Shown: positions 1-9,180, counted from the first letter of the stretch. The stretch is DNA of 64,000 nucleotides from Streptomyces sp. STR69 (GCF_024519455.1 NZ_JALJRY010000006.1:62001-126000); one strand, 5' to 3'. Notes: generated by a model from the letters alone, not told the origin. A program made the numbers and translations.

Positions 1-174
1 CCACCCGTCACCGAGTCCGTACGGCACGGCGGGCTCACGCTGGCCGGGGTGGGGAAGGAACAACGACAGGGACTGATCACACCCGTCGGAAAAGAAGTAC
101 GCCAGGTCGTCCCCACCAAAGGTGACCCGGACGACAGACGGCCCGAGCCGCTCCGTCCGCACGACGTGGAGTGA
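1..174 (+). CDS. Possible 3' end of a gene cut by the window edge
   Basis: An open frame runs from the first base to a TGA at 172-174, giving 57 hydrophilic residues rich in Arg, Lys, Asp and Pro. I do not recognise the family. About two thirds of its third codon positions are G or C, clearly less than in the confident genes here, so it may be only a chance open frame. In S. coelicolor, as I recall it, desE is followed by desF and the desABCD genes, so a siderophore-related gene could lie beyond this edge, but nothing in these residues proves it. Confidence 0.25.
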   Translation, partial: PPVTESVRHGGLTLAGVGKEQRQGLITPVGKEVRQVVPTKGDPDDRRPEPLRPHDVE

Positions 175-227
175 GAAGAAGCGGAACGGGACGGGCATGG
201 GGTTCCTTCAGAGAAACGGGAGGGGAT

Positions 228-292
228 GCGCCCCAAAGGGGCGCGGGGAACTGCGCGACCAGCCCCCACCGGCCCGCAGCTCCCCACAAAGT
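228..292. repeat. Streptomyces-type intergenic repeat with hairpin
   Basis: The element begins with a perfect 7-bp hairpin (arms 228-234 and 238-244, loop AAA) and continues with GGGGAACTGCGCGACCAGCC and a C-rich tail. I recognise this wording as a short repeat scattered between genes in many Streptomyces genomes. It lies just beyond the 3' end of desE, so on the minus strand it could act as a terminator or transcript-end structure. Only one copy is in the window, so its repeat nature rests on memory. Confidence 0.6.
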
Positions 293-307
293 GCAACCAC
301 CCCAAAT

Positions 308-1357
308 TCAGCTGACCTTCTTCGCAGATTCGATCGCCTTCGCCAGGCTCTCCACCATCGGCACACACTTGTCGTACGACAGAATCGGCTCGGGCGACCG
401 CGAGATGACCTGCCCCGCCTTGACCGCAGGCAGCGCCTTCCACGTGGCCTCAGTGATGTCCGCGGGCTGAATCGTCGCGGACCGGTCGTCCATCATGATG
501 ATGTCGGCCGGGTACTTGTCCGCGTTCTCCCAGCTGAGGTTCTCGTACCAGCCACCGCTCGCCTTGAGCGCAGCCGCGGACGGCTCGACGAAGTTCACGC
601 CGAGTGCCCTGTAGTACTCCAGGTCGACGGAGAGGTTGGACCCGGAGACGTAGAACACCGTGTCCGCCGCCGAACCGGCCAGCACCTTGATCTCGGGGCG
701 CGACTTGGCCGCCTTGCGCAGTCGCTCCGAGGCCTCCTCGAAACGCTTCTTGGCGTCGGTGACCTTCGTGGCCGTCATGTCGGCGCCCAGCGACTCGGCC
801 AGCTCCCACATGCGCTGGAGCGGCGTGGTGAGCTGGCGGTCGAACACGGAGACGGCGGCGCTCGGCGCCAGCTTGGCGATCTTGTCCTTGGACTCCTCGG
901 GGACGTACCAGAGGGTCCCGGCGGCGTCGAACGTGGTGGTGAGGAGGACGTCGGGGGCGAGGGTCGCGTACTTCTCGATGTTGAACTGGCCCCAGGTGTT
1001 GCCGAGGATCGTGACCTTGCTGATGTCCATGTCGCCGGCCTGGACGTCGGGCTTGCCGTTCTTCAGCTCGGTCGGTCCGAAGACGCCCTTGACGGAGATG
1101 CCGTAGTCGTGGAGCGCGGCGCCGACGCCGACGAACGCGACGATGTTCGCGGGGATCCTGTCGAGCTTCACCGTGGTGCCGCGGTCGTCCTTGAAGGACC
1201 AGGGGCCGGACTTCTTCGCGGCCGTCGTCTCCTTGACCGAGCCACCGCTTTTCGCGTCGTCGTCGCCGCAGGCCGCGAGCACGGCGCCGAGGCCGAGGGC
1301 GCCGCCCGCGGCGAGGATGCCGCGGCGGGAGAGGTGAGTGGCACGGGCGTTGGACAT
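308..1357 (-). CDS. desE: Iron-siderophore-binding lipoprotein, DesE-like
   Basis: A 349-residue solute-binding protein of an iron-siderophore ABC importer, probably for ferrioxamines. It starts with ATG at 1357. The N-terminus has a twin-arginine pair (RR at 11-12), a hydrophobic stretch and a lipobox ending at Cys30 (VLAAC), so it should be exported and lipid-anchored. The rest fits the FecB/periplasmic-binding fold (VAFVGVGAALHDYG, then the long linker region). An iron box lies about 50 bp upstream. The neighbouring acdH/leucine operon matches, from memory, the S. coelicolor order around desE. A longer reading frame extends to 1549 but contains the iron box and no signal peptide. The substrate is inferred, not seen. 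Confidence 0.8.
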   Translation of the reverse strand: MSNARATHLSRRGILAAGGALGLGAVLAACGDDDAKSGGSVKETTAAKKSGPWSFKDDRGTTVKLDRIPANIVAFVGVGAALHDYGISVKGVFGPTELKNGKPDVQAGDMDISKVTILGNTWGQFNIEKYATLAPDVLLTTTFDAAGTLWYVPEESKDKIAKLAPSAAVSVFDRQLTTPLQRMWELAESLGADMTATKVTDAKKRFEEASERLRKAAKSRPEIKVLAGSAADTVFYVSGSNLSVDLEYYRALGVNFVEPSAAALKASGGWYENLSWENADKYPADIIMMDDRSATIQPADITEATWKALPAVKAGQVISRSPEPILSYDKCVPMVESLAKAIESAKKVS

Positions 1358-1407
1358 GTGTGGCTGCTTTCGAACAGGGCGGAGTGCCCGCCGGACAATT
1401 CGAAGGT

Positions 1408-1422
1408 AGGTTAGCCTAACCT
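1408..1422. promoter_or_regulatory. Iron box (DmdR/IdeR operator)
   Basis: AGGTTAGCCTAACCT is a palindrome with 7-bp arms around a central C and matches the DtxR-family consensus used by DmdR1 in Streptomyces. It is 51 bp upstream of the desE start and about 180 bp upstream of the divergent polyprenyl-synthase-like gene. It should repress desE when iron is plentiful. Whether it also controls the divergent pair is open. Confidence 0.85.
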
Positions 1423-1602
1423 CACTAGATGTCCAGTGGGCGGGTGCCCGCCCGGCCGGGCCCGTGCCGGTGTCGTGCCGAGCCTGCGGGTGCGGCGCCG
1501 ATGCACTTTGGCTTTCAACCTCCTTGTCCCATCGGTCCGTTGTGATCATGCTCGTTCGTAGCGAGCTCTGCGCACTGATGTTCGGTGATATTCGGAGATG
1601 GA

Positions 1603-2724
1603 GTGGCTACCACGGTGGAAACGACGGATGTGGAAGCGGTGGTGCGAAGTGACGCGGCACTGCTGGAGGACGACCTCGCCGAGTTCCTCGGCTCGCTGAC
1701 CGCCCCGGCGCGGGCGGCGGCCTCCGTCTACGACACGGCACTACGACGTTCCCTGTACGAACCCGTCGCCGACGCCGTCGGCTCCAAGATCGGCCAGCAG
1801 GCGCTGCCCCCCACCGCCGCGACACCCGGCGGCCGGGCCCCGCTGCGCCCCTCGATGGTCTACTGGGCCTACCGCAACTACCGGGGTTTTCCGGGCGAGT
1901 TGGCCGCGGGGGACGACACGGCCGCCGAGCTGGACGTCGTCCGCCGCACGGCAGTTGCCGTAAGGATTCTGCTGAAGGCCGCCGTCGCCCTCGACGACAT
2001 CCAGGACGGCAGCGACGTCCGCTACGGCGAACCGGCCCTGCACACCACCCACGGCGTGCCCCTCGCCCTCAACACCGGCGCCTGGCTGATCATGTCCGCG
2101 CTGCGGCACACGGCCGACCCGGCCGTCGTGGACAGCCTGGTGCGCTCGGTCGGCGACGGCTTCACCGGGCAGGCCGTCGACATGTCCTCGCGTACGGCCC
2201 TCACCCGCGCCGAGTTGCTGGCCGCGCCGCGCGCCGTCCGGGTCGGCTTCTGGGAGGAGACGGCCGCCCTCAAGACCGGCACCCTGTTCCGGATGCCGCT
2301 CGACGCGGCGGTCGCGGGGCTGCGGGTGGTCGAGGACGACCGGCTCGCCCTGGACGGCGCGATGCGTCAACTCGGCCTCGCCAGCCAGCTGTTCAACGAC
2401 CTGACCGACTTCGTGCCGGAACTCGGCGGCGCCAACACCCACGAGGACTTCGACGCCCTCGGCAACCGCGTCCTCCTGGAACTCCTCGACGACGTGCCGC
2501 CCGAAGCGGAATTCAAACGGTACGTTCTCGGTCACCCCGAACTGGAGCGGACGCTTCTCGCGCTCGCCGAGGAGGCCGTGGCCCTGAAGCGCGCCGCGAA
2601 GGACGCCGTCCACGGGGTGTGCCGCTCCGAGCGCAGCGCCGCCTACTTCGACGTGACGATCGAACGCAAGGGCCACCTCATCGACCGTCTGCTCGCTACG
2701 GGCCGGCAGCGGAGCGGCGTATGA
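1603..2724 (+). CDS. Polyprenyl synthetase-like class I isoprenoid enzyme
   Basis: About 373 residues from the GTG at 1603, chosen because GGAG lies five to six bases upstream; a GTG at 1585 is in frame but less well placed. The protein has the class I isoprenoid synthase pattern: an Arg/Pro element (GGRAPLRPS, near 77-84), the first Asp-rich motif DDIQD (131-135), KTG (224-226) and a second motif NDLTD (265-269). Canonical prenyl diphosphate synthases carry DDxxD at the second motif, so Asn here may point to an IDS-like terpene synthase instead of a chain-elongating enzyme. It overlaps the heme oxygenase gene by four bases (ATGA), so the two are made together. The product is unknown. Confidence 0.75.
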   Translation: MATTVETTDVEAVVRSDAALLEDDLAEFLGSLTAPARAAASVYDTALRRSLYEPVADAVGSKIGQQALPPTAATPGGRAPLRPSMVYWAYRNYRGFPGELAAGDDTAAELDVVRRTAVAVRILLKAAVALDDIQDGSDVRYGEPALHTTHGVPLALNTGAWLIMSALRHTADPAVVDSLVRSVGDGFTGQAVDMSSRTALTRAELLAAPRAVRVGFWEETAALKTGTLFRMPLDAAVAGLRVVEDDRLALDGAMRQLGLASQLFNDLTDFVPELGGANTHEDFDALGNRVLLELLDDVPPEAEFKRYVLGHPELERTLLALAEEAVALKRAAKDAVHGVCRSERSAAYFDVTIERKGHLIDRLLATGRQRSGV

Positions 2725-3356
2725 CGGACACGGTGAGCCGACGCCTGAGGAACGGCACCCGCACCTGGCACGAGGCCCTGGAGAGCACCGGATTCGCCAC
2801 CGCGATGCTCGCCGGGACGCTCCCGCTCGACCGCTACGTCGGCCAGCTCGCCGCCTATCGCGTGGTGTTGGAGGCGCTGGAAGCCGAACTCGCCCGCGCC
2901 GTCTGCCCGTCGGTCGGCTCGGTGTGGTCGCCGGACCTGGTCAAACTCCCGCTCGTCGAACGCGACCTGCACCATTTCGAGGCGCTGGGCACCGCCCCTC
3001 GGCCCTGCCCGGCCGCCGAGGAGTTCGCGGTCGAGGTGCGGCACACCGCCGTCACCGAACCCACCGAACTCCTCGGCTTCCTCTATGTGTTGGAGGGCTC
3101 CACCCTTGGCGCCCGCTTCCTGCTCCGGTACGTCATCGAGGCGTACCGGCTCACGGACGGGAACGGCGCGTCGTACTACGGCAGCGGTGACCGCGCCCGC
3201 TGGGCGGCCTTCGCCGAGCGCCTCGACCGGGCACTCGGCGAACCCGCAGTACAGGACCGCGTCCTGGCCGCCGCCGACCGGGCCTACCGTCATGTCGCCC
3301 TGATCTCGGGGGAGTTGTCGGCAGGCCTCGACAGCGCGGCCCGTGAGGTGGCTTAG
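2721..3356 (+). CDS. Biliverdin-producing heme oxygenase
   Basis: A 211-residue soluble protein of the heme oxygenase family, which opens heme to biliverdin, CO and free iron. The likely proximal ligand is His17 in TWHEALE, and the distal-helix motif GSTLG lies at 126-130, where glycines pack over the heme. The length matches bacterial HmuO-type enzymes. It starts within the stop of the preceding isoprenoid gene (ATGA overlap). Divergent from desE, it suggests iron recovery from heme. The bacterioferritin- or phytochrome-linked forms of the family are alternatives, but no such neighbour is present. It ends nine bases before the convergent acyl-CoA dehydrogenase gene. Confidence 0.85.
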   Translation: MTDTVSRRLRNGTRTWHEALESTGFATAMLAGTLPLDRYVGQLAAYRVVLEALEAELARAVCPSVGSVWSPDLVKLPLVERDLHHFEALGTAPRPCPAAEEFAVEVRHTAVTEPTELLGFLYVLEGSTLGARFLLRYVIEAYRLTDGNGASYYGSGDRARWAAFAERLDRALGEPAVQDRVLAAADRAYRHVALISGELSAGLDSAAREVA

Positions 3357-3365
3357 CGGGTGCGG

Positions 3366-4535
3366 TCAGCCCGTGAGGCCCAACTCGCGGGCGATCAGCA
3401 TCCGTTGGACCTCGCTGGTGCCCTCGCCGATCTCCAGGATCTTGGAGTCGCGCCACATCCGGGCCACCGGGTACTCGTTCATGAAGCCGTAGCCGCCGTG
3501 CACCTGGGTGGCGTCGCGGGCGTTGTCGACGGCGATCGTGGAGGAGTACAGCTTGGCGAGGGCCGCCTCCTTCTTGAAGGGCTCGCCTGCCACCAGGCGG
3601 GAGGCCGCGTCGCGCCAGGCCAGGCGGGCGGTGTGGGCCTTCATCTCCATGTCGGCGATCTTGAACTGGATGGCCTGGTTGGCGCCGATCGGCCGCCCGA
3701 ACGCGTGCCGTTCCTTGGCGTACTTCACCGACTCGTCGACGCAGCCTTGGGCGAGCCCCGTCGCGAGCGCGGCGATGGCGATCCGGCCCTCGTCGAGGAT
3801 GCGCAGGAACTGGGCGTAGCCGCGGCCCTGTTGGCCCAGCAGGTTCGCCGCCGGGACCCGTACGTCGGAGAAGGACAGCTCCCGGGTGTCCGAGGCGTTC
3901 CAGCCGACCTTCGAGTACGGCGCCGCGACCGTGAAGCCGGGCGTCCCGGACGGCACGATGATCGCCGAGATCAGCGGCTTGCCGTCGGGCTTGCGACCGG
4001 TGACCGCGGTGACCGTCACCAGACCGGTGATGTCCGTACCGGAGTTGGTGATGAAGCACTTCGAGCCGTTGATCACCCACTCGTCGGTGTCCGGGTCCAG
4101 GCGGGCCGTCGTCCGGGTCGCCCCCGCGTCCGAGCCGCCGTCCGGCTCGGTCAGCCCGAAGGCGCCGAGCATCTCGCCGGAGCACAGCCGGGGCAGCCAC
4201 TCGGCCTTCTGGGCGTCGGTCCCGAAGAGATGGATCGGCATCGCGCCGAGGGACACCCCGGCTTCCAACGTGATCGCAACCGACGAGTCGACCCGGGCCA
4301 GTTCCTCCAGGACCAGGCCCAGCGCCAGATAGTCGCCGCCCATCCCGCCGTGCTCCTCGGGGAACGGCAGCCCGAACAGGCCCATGCGGCCCATCTCGCG
4401 GACGATCTCGTACGGGAACTCGTGCCGCTCGTAGAAGTCGCCGATCTTCGGCGCGACGACGTCGTGCGCGAACTCCTCGACCGTACGGCGGAGTTCTTCC
4501 AGCTCGGGGGAGAGACGGTGGTCCATGGCGGTCAC
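3366..4535 (-). CDS. acdH: Acyl-CoA dehydrogenase of the leucine/isovalerate operon
   Basis: A 389-residue FAD enzyme oxidising short acyl-CoAs, probably isovaleryl-CoA. It has the family signatures FGLTEPDGGSDAG (FAD/acyl binding) and GEGTSEVQ near the C-terminus, where Glu about 371 is the usual catalytic base of SCAD/MCAD-type enzymes. HGGYGFMNEYPVAR precedes it. The GTG start at 4535 shares four bases (GTGA) with the end of the HMG-CoA lyase gene; an ATG lies nine bases later. It is the last gene of the operon with both carboxylase subunits and the lyase, which is the liu/leucine degradation set. The same order occurs in S. coelicolor as far as I recall. Confidence 0.9.
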   Translation of the reverse strand: MTAMDHRLSPELEELRRTVEEFAHDVVAPKIGDFYERHEFPYEIVREMGRMGLFGLPFPEEHGGMGGDYLALGLVLEELARVDSSVAITLEAGVSLGAMPIHLFGTDAQKAEWLPRLCSGEMLGAFGLTEPDGGSDAGATRTTARLDPDTDEWVINGSKCFITNSGTDITGLVTVTAVTGRKPDGKPLISAIIVPSGTPGFTVAAPYSKVGWNASDTRELSFSDVRVPAANLLGQQGRGYAQFLRILDEGRIAIAALATGLAQGCVDESVKYAKERHAFGRPIGANQAIQFKIADMEMKAHTARLAWRDAASRLVAGEPFKKEAALAKLYSSTIAVDNARDATQVHGGYGFMNEYPVARMWRDSKILEIGEGTSEVQRMLIARELGLTG

Positions 4536-5482
4536 TGCTCCTTGTGGGGCTGTGCTGTTTTACCGAGTGCTCGGACGGTGCGGGACGGGCTGGGTCGGCC
4601 CAGTTGTTCGGCCATCCACACGCTGGTGGCGGTGAGAGAGCCGAGGTCGACTTCGGAGTCGATGCCGAGACCCTGGAGCATCCACACCAGGTCCTCGGTG
4701 GCGAGGTTGCCGGTGGCGGACTTGGCGAACGGACAGCCGCCGAGGCCGCCCGCGGAGGCGTCCACGGTGGTGACGCCGTGCTGGAGGGCGGCCAGGGTGT
4801 TGGCGAGGGCCTGGCCGTAGGTGTCGTGGAAGTGCACGCCCAACACGTCGGTGGGGACGTGCTGTTCGTTGAGCGAGGCGAGAAGTTCCAGGACGTGCCC
4901 GGGAGTTGCCACGCCGATGGTGTCGCCGAGGCTCAGCTCGTCGCAGCCCATGTCGACCAACGCCCGGCAGACACGCACCACTTGGGCGATGGGGACCTCG
5001 CCCTCCCAGGGGTCGCCGAAGCACATGGAGAGATAGCCGCGCACATGGGCGCCCTCCTCCTTGGCGCGGGCCACGACCGGGGCGAACACGGCCAGCGACT
5101 CGTCCACCGTGCGGTTGAGATTGGCCTTGGCGAAGGACTCGGTGGCGCTGGCGAAGACGGCGACGCGGTTCGCGTCCAGGGCCAGGGCCCGGTCGAGTCC
5201 GCGTCCGTTCGGGACGAGGACGGGGAGGTGCACCCCTGGCAGATCCCGCACGAGCGGGAACAGCTGCTCGGCGTCGGCCAGTTGGGGCACCCACTTCGGG
5301 TGGACGAAGCTGGTGGCCTCGATGGTGGTGAGGCCCGCGTCGGCCAGCCGCCGGATGAACTCGGCCTTGACCTCGGTGGGCACGGTCGACTTCTCGTTCT
5401 GGAGTCCGTCACGGGCCCCGACCTCGTGGATGCGCACCCGGGCGGGCAGATCGGGCGCCGGTACGACCATCGGGAGTGTCAC
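4532..5482 (-). CDS. hmgL: Hydroxymethylglutaryl-CoA lyase
   Basis: A 316-residue TIM-barrel lyase that splits HMG-CoA to acetyl-CoA and acetoacetate, the last step of leucine breakdown. The metal- and substrate-binding motif GARDGLQNE is at 22-30, metal-ligand histidines lie in HFHD (217-220), and the signature loop GGLGGCPFA carries the catalytic Cys250. The GTG start at 5482 overlaps the stop of the carboxylase alpha gene (GTGA), and its own stop overlaps acdH in the same way, so the three are translationally coupled. Confidence 0.92.
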   Translation of the reverse strand: MTLPMVVPAPDLPARVRIHEVGARDGLQNEKSTVPTEVKAEFIRRLADAGLTTIEATSFVHPKWVPQLADAEQLFPLVRDLPGVHLPVLVPNGRGLDRALALDANRVAVFASATESFAKANLNRTVDESLAVFAPVVARAKEEGAHVRGYLSMCFGDPWEGEVPIAQVVRVCRALVDMGCDELSLGDTIGVATPGHVLELLASLNEQHVPTDVLGVHFHDTYGQALANTLAALQHGVTTVDASAGGLGGCPFAKSATGNLATEDLVWMLQGLGIDSEVDLGSLTATSVWMAEQLGRPSPSRTVRALGKTAQPHKEQ

Positions 5483-7407
5483 TGGTCCTCCTCCGCAGGT
5501 GTGACGACCGCCAGCACCTGGTCCATGGCGACCGTGGCGCCGGGGGTCACATCGAGTTCGGCGACGGTGCCGGCGTGCGGCGCGGAGACGACGTGCTCCA
5601 TCTTCATCGCCTCGACCACCAACAGGCTCTGTCCGGCGGTCACTTGATCTCCTACGGCGACCTTCACCACGGTCACCGTCCCCGGCATCGGCGCGGTCAG
5701 CGAACCCGCACCGGACCGGTCGGCGCCACTGAGCGAGGCGGCCACCGGATCGTGGTCCCGCACCTGCCAGGCGTCCCCGTCCCGGCCCAGCCAGTCACCG
5801 GCGCGGCGGAAGGTGTGCCGCACCCCGTCGAGGGTGACGGCGACCTGATCGGCGGTGACGGTGTGGCTGCCGCGCGGGACGTACTCCACGGGCTCGGTGA
5901 CCTTCAGGTGGAAACCGACCGGCTTCGGAGTACCGCCCAGCCGCCAGCCACTCGGCACCGAGAACGGGTCGGTCCAGCCCTCGCCCTTCGGCCGCAGCGC
6001 ATCCAGTCGTACGGCGGCTGCCGCCTCGTAGACCTCCTCTGGCACCGCATCCGGGATCAGGGAGTCCGCCTCGCGCTCGACCAGCCCGGTGTCCAACTCG
6101 CCCGCCACGACCGCCGGGTGGGCCAGCAGCCGTCGTAGGAACCCGGCGTTCGTCGGCACGCCCAGGGTGACCGTGTCCGCGAGGGCGGCCCGGAGTTTCC
6201 TGAGCGCGGTCGCGCGGTCGGGGCCGTAGGCGATGACCTTGGAGAGCATCGGGTCGTAGAGGCTGCCGACCTCGGTCCCTTCGGAGAGGCCGGAGTCGGT
6301 GCGGATGCCGTCGCCGGAGGGTTCGTTCAGTTTCAGGACGGTGCCGCCGGACGGGAGGAACCCGCGCGCGCCTTCTTTGACAGACACGGTTTCCGCGCAG
6401 ATGCGTGCCTCGATGGCGTGCCCGGTGAGGGTGATGTCCTCCTGGCCGAAGGGGAGTCGCTCACCCGCCGCCACCCGCAGCTGCCACTCCACCAGGTCGA
6501 GTCCGGTCACCAACTCCGTTACCGGGTGCTCCACTTGGAGACGGGTGTTCATCTCCATGAAGTAGTACGACGACGGGTCGTTGCCCGGCACGATGAACTC
6601 CACCGTGCCCGCGCCCGCGTACCCGCACGAGCGGGCCGCCTGGACCGCCGCCTCGCCCATCGCCGCGCGCGTGGCCTCGTCGAGGAGCACGCTCGGGGCC
6701 TCCTCGACGACCTTCTGGTGCCGGCGCTGCAGGGAGCACTCGCGCTCGCCGAGGTGGACGACGTTGCCGTGGCCGTCGGCCAGGACCTGGATCTCGATGT
6801 GGCGGGGGGGGTCCACCCAGCGCTCGACCAGGAGGGTGTCGTCGCCGAAGGAGGCGCGGGCCTCGCGGCGGGCGGCGGCGATCTCGTCGTCCAGGAGGGT
6901 GAGGTCGCGGACCAGCCGCATGCCCTTGCCGCCGCCGCCGGCTGACGGCTTGAGGAGCACGGGGGCGCCCAACTCGTGTGCGGCCTTGGCCAGTTCGGGG
7001 TCGCGTCCGCCGGGGACGACCGGGACACCTGCCGCCTCCACCGTCTCCTTGGCGCGGATCTTGTCCCCCATGAGGGCGATCGCGTCCGCCGGAGGACCGA
7101 TGAAGACCAGCCCGGCGTCGGCGCACGCGCGCGCGAAGGCCGCGTTCTCCGCGAGGAAGCCGTACCCCGGGTGGACGGCCTGCGCGCCTGTGCGGGCCGC
7201 CGCCTCCAGGAGCCGCTCCACGGAGAGATAGCTTTCCGCCGCCGGTGCGGGGCCGATCCGTACCGCCGTGTCGGCCTCCCGGACGTGCCGGGCGTCCGCG
7301 TCGGCGTCGGAGAAGACGGCCACCGAGCGCACGCCGAGCGAGCGCAGGGTGCGGATCACGCGGACCGCGATCTCGCCCCGGTTGGCCACCAGGACGGTCT
7401 CGAACAT
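5479..7407 (-). CDS. Acyl-CoA carboxylase alpha subunit (biotin carboxylase + BCCP)
   Basis: A roughly 642-residue biotin-dependent carboxylase subunit, most likely the methylcrotonyl-CoA carboxylase alpha chain given its operon. It opens with [19 protein letters not shown], then the ATP-grasp biotin carboxylase domain (GGGGKGM loop, [21 protein letters not shown]) and ends with a biotinyl domain whose VVEAMKMEH holds the biotinylated lysine. I chose the ATG at 7407 by family alignment. In-frame starts further up (7425, 7443, 7458, 7461) exist, and the last would give a GTGA overlap with the beta subunit. The extra N-terminal residues would be encoded by an 18-bp tandem repeat. Confidence 0.9.
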   Translation of the reverse strand: MFETVLVANRGEIAVRVIRTLRSLGVRSVAVFSDADADARHVREADTAVRIGPAPAAESYLSVERLLEAAARTGAQAVHPGYGFLAENAAFARACADAGLVFIGPPADAIALMGDKIRAKETVEAAGVPVVPGGRDPELAKAAHELGAPVLLKPSAGGGGKGMRLVRDLTLLDDEIAAARREARASFGDDTLLVERWVDPPRHIEIQVLADGHGNVVHLGERECSLQRRHQKVVEEAPSVLLDEATRAAMGEAAVQAARSCGYAGAGTVEFIVPGNDPSSYYFMEMNTRLQVEHPVTELVTGLDLVEWQLRVAAGERLPFGQEDITLTGHAIEARICAETVSVKEGARGFLPSGGTVLKLNEPSGDGIRTDSGLSEGTEVGSLYDPMLSKVIAYGPDRATALRKLRAALADTVTLGVPTNAGFLRRLLAHPAVVAGELDTGLVEREADSLIPDAVPEEVYEAAAAVRLDALRPKGEGWTDPFSVPSGWRLGGTPKPVGFHLKVTEPVEYVPRGSHTVTADQVAVTLDGVRHTFRRAGDWLGRDGDAWQVRDHDPVAASLSGADRSGAGSLTAPMPGTVTVVKVAVGDQVTAGQSLLVVEAMKMEHVVSAPHAGTVAELDVTPGATVAMDQVLAVVTPAEEDQ

Positions 7408-7443
7408 CCGGACCGTCTTGGGCATCTCGACCGTCTTGGGCAT
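7408..7443 (-). repeat. 18-bp tandem repeat at the carboxylase alpha start
   Basis: Two adjacent copies of ATGCCCAAGACGGTCgag/cgg, differing in the last codon, lie directly before the family-conserved start. Each copy begins with an in-frame ATG and encodes MPKTV(E/R), which resembles the following MFETV. Confidence 0.85.
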
Positions 7444-7457
7444 CTTGGGCACCCTCA

Positions 7458-9074
7458 TCACATCCGGAAGACGCCGAACTGGGTGTCACCCAGCGGCGCG
7501 TTGGCACAGGCGGTCAGAGCGAGGCCGAGGACCTGACGGGTCTCCAGGGGGTCGATGACCCCGTCGTCCCAGAGGCGGGCGGTCGCGTAGTAGGCGTTGC
7601 CCTGGCGCTCGTACTGCTGCCGGATCGGGTCCTTGAAGGTCTCTTCGTCCTCCGTGGGCCAGGACTCCCCGCGCGCCTCCAACTGGTCGCGCTTCACGGT
7701 CGAGAGGACCGACGCGGCCTGCTCGCCGCCCATGACGGAGATCTTGGCGCCGGGCCACATCCACAGGAAGCGGGGGGAGTAGGCCCGGCCGCACATCGAG
7801 TAGTTGCCCGCGCCGTAGGAGCCGCCGACCACGACCGTCAGCTTGGGCACGCGCGCGCAGGCGACGGCCGTGACCATCTTGGCGCCGTGCTTGGCGATGC
7901 CGCCCGCCTCGTAGTCCTTGCCGACCATGAACCCCGAGATGTTCTGCAGGAACACCAGGGGGATGCCGCGCTGGTCGCACAGTTCGATGAAGTGGGCGCC
8001 CTTCTGGGCGGATTCGGAGAACAGGATGCCGTTGTTGGCGACGATGCCGACCGGGTGGCCGTGGATCCGGGCGAAGCCGGTGACCAGGGTCTGCCCGAAC
8101 TCCGCCTTGAACTCGGCGAAGCGCGAGCCGTCGACCACGCGCGCGATGATCTCCCGTACGTCGTAGGGGGTACGGGAGTCGACCGGGACCGCGCCGTAGA
8201 TCCCGTACGGGTCGACCTTCGGCTCGACCGCCTCCGTGACCTCCCAGGGGAGCGGCCCGCGCGCGGGGAGCGTGGCGGCGATGTTCCGGACGATCCGCAG
8301 CGCGTGCGCGTCGTCCTCCGCGAGGTGGTCGGTGACACCCGACACGCGTGCGTGCACGTCGCCGCCGCCCAGCTCCTCGGCGGTGACGACCTCACCGGTG
8401 GCGGCCTTCACCAGGGGAGGACCGCCCAGGAAGATCGTCCCCTGATTCCGGACGATCACGGCCTCGTCGCTCATGGCCGGGACGTAGGCGCCCCCGGCGG
8501 TACACGACCCGAGCACGGCGGCGATCTGCGGAATCCCCGCCCCCGACATCCGGGCCTGGTTGTAGAAGATCCGCCCGAAGTGCTCGCGGTCCGGGAACAC
8601 CTCGTCCTGCATGGGCAGGAACGCGCCCCCGGAGTCGACGAGATAGACACAGGGGAGGCGGTTTTCGAGGGCGATCTCCTGGGCGCGCAGATGCTTCTTC
8701 ACGGTCATCGGGTAGTACGTGCCGCCCTTGACCGTGGCGTCGTTCGCGACGATCACGCACTCCCGGCCGCTCACCCGGCCGATCCCGGCGATCACACCGG
8801 CGGCGGGGGCGGCCCCGTCGTACATCCCGTCGGCCGCGAGGGGAGCGAGTTCCAGGAAGGGCGAGCCGGGGTCGAGGAGCGTATCGACGCGGTCGCGGGG
8901 AAGCAGCTTGCCGCGCGCGGTGTGCCGGTCCCGGGCCCGCTCACCGCCGCCGAGCCGGGCCGCGGCGAGCTTCCGCCGCAGCTCCTCGCCCAGCGCGCGG
9001 TGCGCCGCCTCGTTGGCCCGCCACGCCTCCGACGCGGGATCCGCCGCGCTCGTCAGCTCCGGTGCCTCTTGCAT
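7458..9074 (-). CDS. Acyl-CoA carboxylase beta subunit (carboxyltransferase)
   Basis: A 538-residue carboxyltransferase, probably methylcrotonyl-CoA carboxylase beta. It has two crotonase-like halves: the N-terminal half with [17 protein letters not shown] and [20 protein letters not shown], and the C-terminal half with [20 protein letters not shown]. The length is standard for MCC beta, and the MQDEVFPD wording favours MCC over propionyl-CoA carboxylases. It is the first gene of the leucine operon, 106 bp from the divergent TetR gene, with two palindromes between them. A likely ribosome site, AGGGGACC, lies before the ATG. Confidence 0.92.
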   Translation of the reverse strand: MQEAPELTSAADPASEAWRANEAAHRALGEELRRKLAAARLGGGERARDRHTARGKLLPRDRVDTLLDPGSPFLELAPLAADGMYDGAAPAAGVIAGIGRVSGRECVIVANDATVKGGTYYPMTVKKHLRAQEIALENRLPCVYLVDSGGAFLPMQDEVFPDREHFGRIFYNQARMSGAGIPQIAAVLGSCTAGGAYVPAMSDEAVIVRNQGTIFLGGPPLVKAATGEVVTAEELGGGDVHARVSGVTDHLAEDDAHALRIVRNIAATLPARGPLPWEVTEAVEPKVDPYGIYGAVPVDSRTPYDVREIIARVVDGSRFAEFKAEFGQTLVTGFARIHGHPVGIVANNGILFSESAQKGAHFIELCDQRGIPLVFLQNISGFMVGKDYEAGGIAKHGAKMVTAVACARVPKLTVVVGGSYGAGNYSMCGRAYSPRFLWMWPGAKISVMGGEQAASVLSTVKRDQLEARGESWPTEDEETFKDPIRQQYERQGNAYYATARLWDDGVIDPLETRQVLGLALTACANAPLGDTQFGVFRM

Positions 9075-9114
9075 TCTGTGGGTCCCCTCGCACAGCGATC
9101 GGCCGCTCTCGGCT

Positions 9115-9130
9115 GTTAATGAGCGTTAAC
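9115..9130. promoter_or_regulatory. TetR operator candidate 1
   Basis: GTTAATGAGCGTTAAC is a near-perfect inverted repeat between the divergent carboxylase beta and TetR genes. It shares the pattern GTTAnnGnnCnnTAAC with a second site 11 bp away, which is what a TetR dimer site pair looks like. Confidence 0.65.
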
Positions 9131-9140
9131 CATCTCCTTC

Positions 9141-9160
9141 AGGTTAACGACCGCTAACCT
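9141..9160. promoter_or_regulatory. TetR operator candidate 2
   Basis: AGGTTAACGACCGCTAACCT is an inverted repeat with one mismatched pair, 21 bp upstream of the tetR start. It covers the place where the tetR promoter must be, so autorepression is likely, together with control of the leucine operon. Confidence 0.7.
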
Positions 9161-9180
9161 CCCTGTCTAGAATTGCTTTC

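Noticed and set aside
122..1414. Long open frame on the plus strand opposite desE
   Set aside because: It is the antisense of a confident lipoprotein gene, is Arg/Gly/Leu-rich as high-GC shadows are, and has no recognisable domain.
1578..1652. 24-codon frame (ATG 1578) overlapping the start of the polyprenyl-synthase-like gene
   Set aside because: No ribosome site lies before it, and unlike the 9914 frame it has no distinctive codon or spacing, so it is probably chance.
3360..4820. 486-residue open frame opposite acdH
   Set aside because: Antisense shadow: the minus strand has a complete family match with catalytic residues, while this frame has no motif.
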